Source: Candidatus Cloacimonadota bacterium (GTDB lineage: Bacteria; Cloacimonadota; Cloacimonadia; JGIOTU-2). From it: 6,887 nt of DNA. Every line of letters begins with the position of its first letter. Position 1 is the first letter of the stretch. Shown piece after piece: positions 5,297-6,887 of the stretch. The translations under genes and the position numbers were made by a program. Where the stretch lies: the NCBI GenBank assembly GCA_021160355.1, contig JAGHCS010000056.1, positions 1-6,887 of the forward strand, given 5' to 3'. The notes under the pieces were generated by a model that ran no database searches, was not told the origin of the DNA, and saw only the letters and a program-made list of their open reading frames with translations.

Positions 5297-5695
5297 TTAG
5301 ACGTCATTTTTGGACAGATGTTTAAGCAGTTTCCCGGGTTTGAATTCTCCCGCCAGTTCAGCGTATCCCCCTTCAATTATGCGTACATTTTCATAGCCGA
5401 GTCCTCTCAAATAGAAGTAAACCATTGTTGATCTGACTCCCGATGAACAAAAGATACCAACGGTTTTATCACGTGGAATTTCTGCCAATCTTTCCGGAAT
5501 TTCACATATTGGAATATGCAAAACCGGCATATGATGAACTAAACTGAACGCAATCGTCTCGTGCTCTTCTTTTGATCTGACATCAAGGAATAGAGAGTTT
5601 GATTCGGACAAATGAGCAGTAGGTGATATTTTGTGTTTTCCACTGCCAAAAAATTCTAAGGTCATTGATTTTAATACTGTGTTTAATCTTTCCAT
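5297..5695 (-). CDS. Single-domain rhodanese (sulfurtransferase)
   Basis: A 132-residue cytoplasmic protein with one rhodanese domain. LFLDVRSKEEHE (35-46) is the typical first motif, HIPICEIPERLAEIP (60-74) the middle, and FCSSGVRS carries the catalytic Cys83 in a six-residue active-site loop of the sulfur-transferring type. GYENVRIIEGGYAEL (100-114) closes the domain. An N-terminal extension of about 30 residues precedes it. Cys83 would carry a persulfide taken from thiosulfate or another sulfane sulfur. Start ATG 5695 has GGGAGGA five bases upstream, 16 nt after the permease stop, and 18 nt before the TSUP gene. With a TSUP transporter beside it, a role in sulfur handling is plausible; the physiological donor and acceptor are not known. 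Confidence 0.92.
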   Translation of the reverse strand: MERLNTVLKSMTLEFFGSGKHKISPTAHLSESNSLFLDVRSKEEHETIAFSLVHHMPVLHIPICEIPERLAEIPRDKTVGIFCSSGVRSTMVYFYLRGLGYENVRIIEGGYAELAGEFKPGKLLKHLSKNDV

Positions 5696-5711
5696 TTTAA
5701 TCCTCCCTTTT

Positions 5712-6887
5712 CTATATCATCCCGAAAATAACTCCGGAAATCGTAGCCATCACAATAACAGTTGAAACAAAAACCAATGTCTTTTTTGTTCCCATCACGC
5801 TGCGAATTACCAGCATATTGGGAAGCGACAAAGCAGGTCCGGCTAATAAAAGAGCCAGAGCAGGTCCTTTACCCATTCCGTTTCCGAGCAGACCTTGTAA
5901 GATAGGAACTTCCGTGAGAGTGGCGAAATACATAAATGCTCCAGAAATTGAAGCGAAGAAATTTGCTCCCAAGGAATTACCTCCCACCAAAGTTTGGATC
6001 CAACTGGAAGGAATCAAGCCTTCATGTTCGGGACGACCCAGCAGAGAACCTGCTACCAGTACACCAATAAAAAGCAAAGGAAGTATTTGCTTGGCAAAAC
6101 CCCAGGTGGCTGCAAACCAGTCGCCCAGTTCGCCTTCATCCACACTGGTGAAATATGATAATCCAATTATTCCGGTAACAAATGTAATCATGGGATTGCC
6201 TTTGAACAGAATATGAACTCCGATAACGGCCACAGCAGTAACCAGTATTTTCCAAACTTTCATTTTAAAAATTTGATTCAGAGCAATTCCAAAGGCAACA
6301 GCTAACATTGCCGTAATTATCCATTTGGCATTGTAAATCGCAGCCCATACACCAGAATCAACTTTGGGAGCACCCCAATTGGCAAAGATCAGGATAAGAA
6401 CCATTATCCCGAAATGAACCACTTCCTGCCAGAGCGGACGGCTTACTTCCGGCTCTGGTTGTGCCATCTGCTGTTCCAGCTTTTTCTGTTCCTCTTTACG
6501 AAAAATAAATGCCATGATAAGTCCGATGATAACACTGAAAAAAATAGCTCCCACCGCTCGGGCGACACCTATTTCAACACCCAGCACACGGGCGGTAAGG
6601 ATGATCGCCAGGATATTGATTGCAGGACCTGAATACAGAAATGTGGTGGCTGGACCTAAACCCGCGCCACGCTTGTAGATGCCGCTGAATAGGGGTAAAA
6701 TGGTGCAAGAACAAACCGCCAGGATCGCACCGGAAACCGATGCTACAGCATAAGCAGTAACTTTTTTGGCTCTTGCCCCCAGATAGTTAATAACCGAAGC
6801 CTGACTGACAAAAACGCTGATCGCTCCAGCAATAAAGAATGCCGGCAACAAACAGAAAACCACATGAAGTTGAGCGTATTCCTTCAC
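5712..6887 (-). CDS. DUF318/ArsP-like permease, N-terminus probably beyond the right edge
   Basis: An integral membrane permease of the DUF318 family (PF03773), which includes ArsP, an exporter of organoarsenicals such as methylarsenite. 391 codons are visible. Two inverted halves can be seen: VCSCTILPLFSGIYKRGAGLG (58-78; Cys59 and Cys61) with SGPAINILA (86-94), and TEVPILQGLLGNGMGKGPA (325-343) with AGPALSLPNMLVIRS (349-363). A charged cytoplasmic loop (130-155, Glu/Lys/Gln-rich) splits them. The frame begins with GTG exactly at the window's last base and continues open to the edge, so the true start is probably outside. The stop is TAG 5714-5712, 16 nt before the rhodanese. Its place at the head of an arsC/acr3 operon supports an arsenic-related substrate, but YraQ-type relatives with unknown cargo exist; substrate is uncertain. 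Confidence 0.9.
   Translation of the reverse strand: MKEYAQLHVVFCLLPAFFIAGAISVFVSQASVINYLGARAKKVTAYAVASVSGAILAVCSCTILPLFSGIYKRGAGLGPATTFLYSGPAINILAIILTARVLGVEIGVARAVGAIFFSVIIGLIMAFIFRKEEQKKLEQQMAQPEPEVSRPLWQEVVHFGIMVLILIFANWGAPKVDSGVWAAIYNAKWIITAMLAVAFGIALNQIFKMKVWKILVTAVAVIGVHILFKGNPMITFVTGIIGLSYFTSVDEGELGDWFAATWGFAKQILPLLFIGVLVAGSLLGRPEHEGLIPSSWIQTLVGGNSLGANFFASISGAFMYFATLTEVPILQGLLGNGMGKGPALALLLAGPALSLPNMLVIRSVMGTKKTLVFVSTVIVMATISGVIFGMI

Noticed and set aside
5818..6216. 132-codon open frame on the plus strand
   Set aside because: It lies antisense within the permease gene, and its translation (Pro/Ser/Lys-rich) matches nothing I know. The permease frame is clearly the coding one.
1..6887. 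CRISPR array, insertion sequence or tRNA
   Set aside because: I saw no spaced direct repeats, transposase motifs with inverted ends or tRNA-like cloverleaf sequence; gaps between genes are too short to hide them.

Overview
This is an AT-rich window in which every gene I can support lies on the minus strand, so it reads right to left. It looks like the middle of one long arsenic-resistance / thiol-redox operon, cut at both edges. There are no tRNAs, rRNAs, insertion sequences, CRISPR arrays or convincing terminators. The host is probably an anaerobic or facultative bacterium that uses strong AGGAGG-type ribosome binding sites. The periplasm-facing thioredoxin and SurA-like sequence hint at a diderm. 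I cannot fix the phylum from this sequence; Cloacimonadota or another FCB-group lineage is only a guess.

Layout in transcription order: (1) 6887-5712, an ArsP/DUF318-type permease, probably missing its first residues at the right edge. (2) 5695-5297, a single-domain rhodanese. (3) 5278-4529, a TauE/SafE (TSUP) membrane protein. (4) 4492-4259, a 77-residue CAKC thioredoxin-fold protein. (5) 4247-3978, a Cys-rich DGC-domain protein whose C-terminal third continues in another frame down to 3838, which indicates a single-base frameshift. (6) 3820-2735, a membrane-anchored protein joining a SurA-N-like helical region to a CIPC thioredoxin domain. (7) 2735-2037, a CcdA-type thiol-electron transporter. 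(8) 2016-1729, a BFD-type [2Fe-2S] protein with a CCC tail. (9) 1726-1493, a second CAKC protein paralogous to (4). (10) 1409-1254, a 51-residue Cys-rich zinc-ribbon-like protein. (11) 1250-846, a thioredoxin-coupled arsenate reductase ArsC. (12) 849-1, an ACR3 arsenite exporter that runs off the left edge. Gaps are mostly 2-36 nt, and two junctions overlap (TAATG at 2735, TTGA at 846-849), so co-transcription and translational coupling are likely.

How the genes may work together: ArsC would reduce arsenate to arsenite in the cytoplasm and ACR3 would export it. The DUF318 permease may export another arsenic form such as organoarsenicals. The two CAKC proteins, CcdA and the anchored thioredoxin would form a relay carrying reducing equivalents from cytoplasm to periplasm. 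The rhodanese and TSUP protein suggest sulfur handling (sulfane sulfur, sulfite or thiosulfate), and the BFD and DGC proteins add metal- or cluster-binding functions. The roles of ArsC and ACR3 rest on clear family motifs; the relay and sulfur roles are inference. No regulator such as ArsR is present, so control must come from beyond the right edge or from elsewhere.
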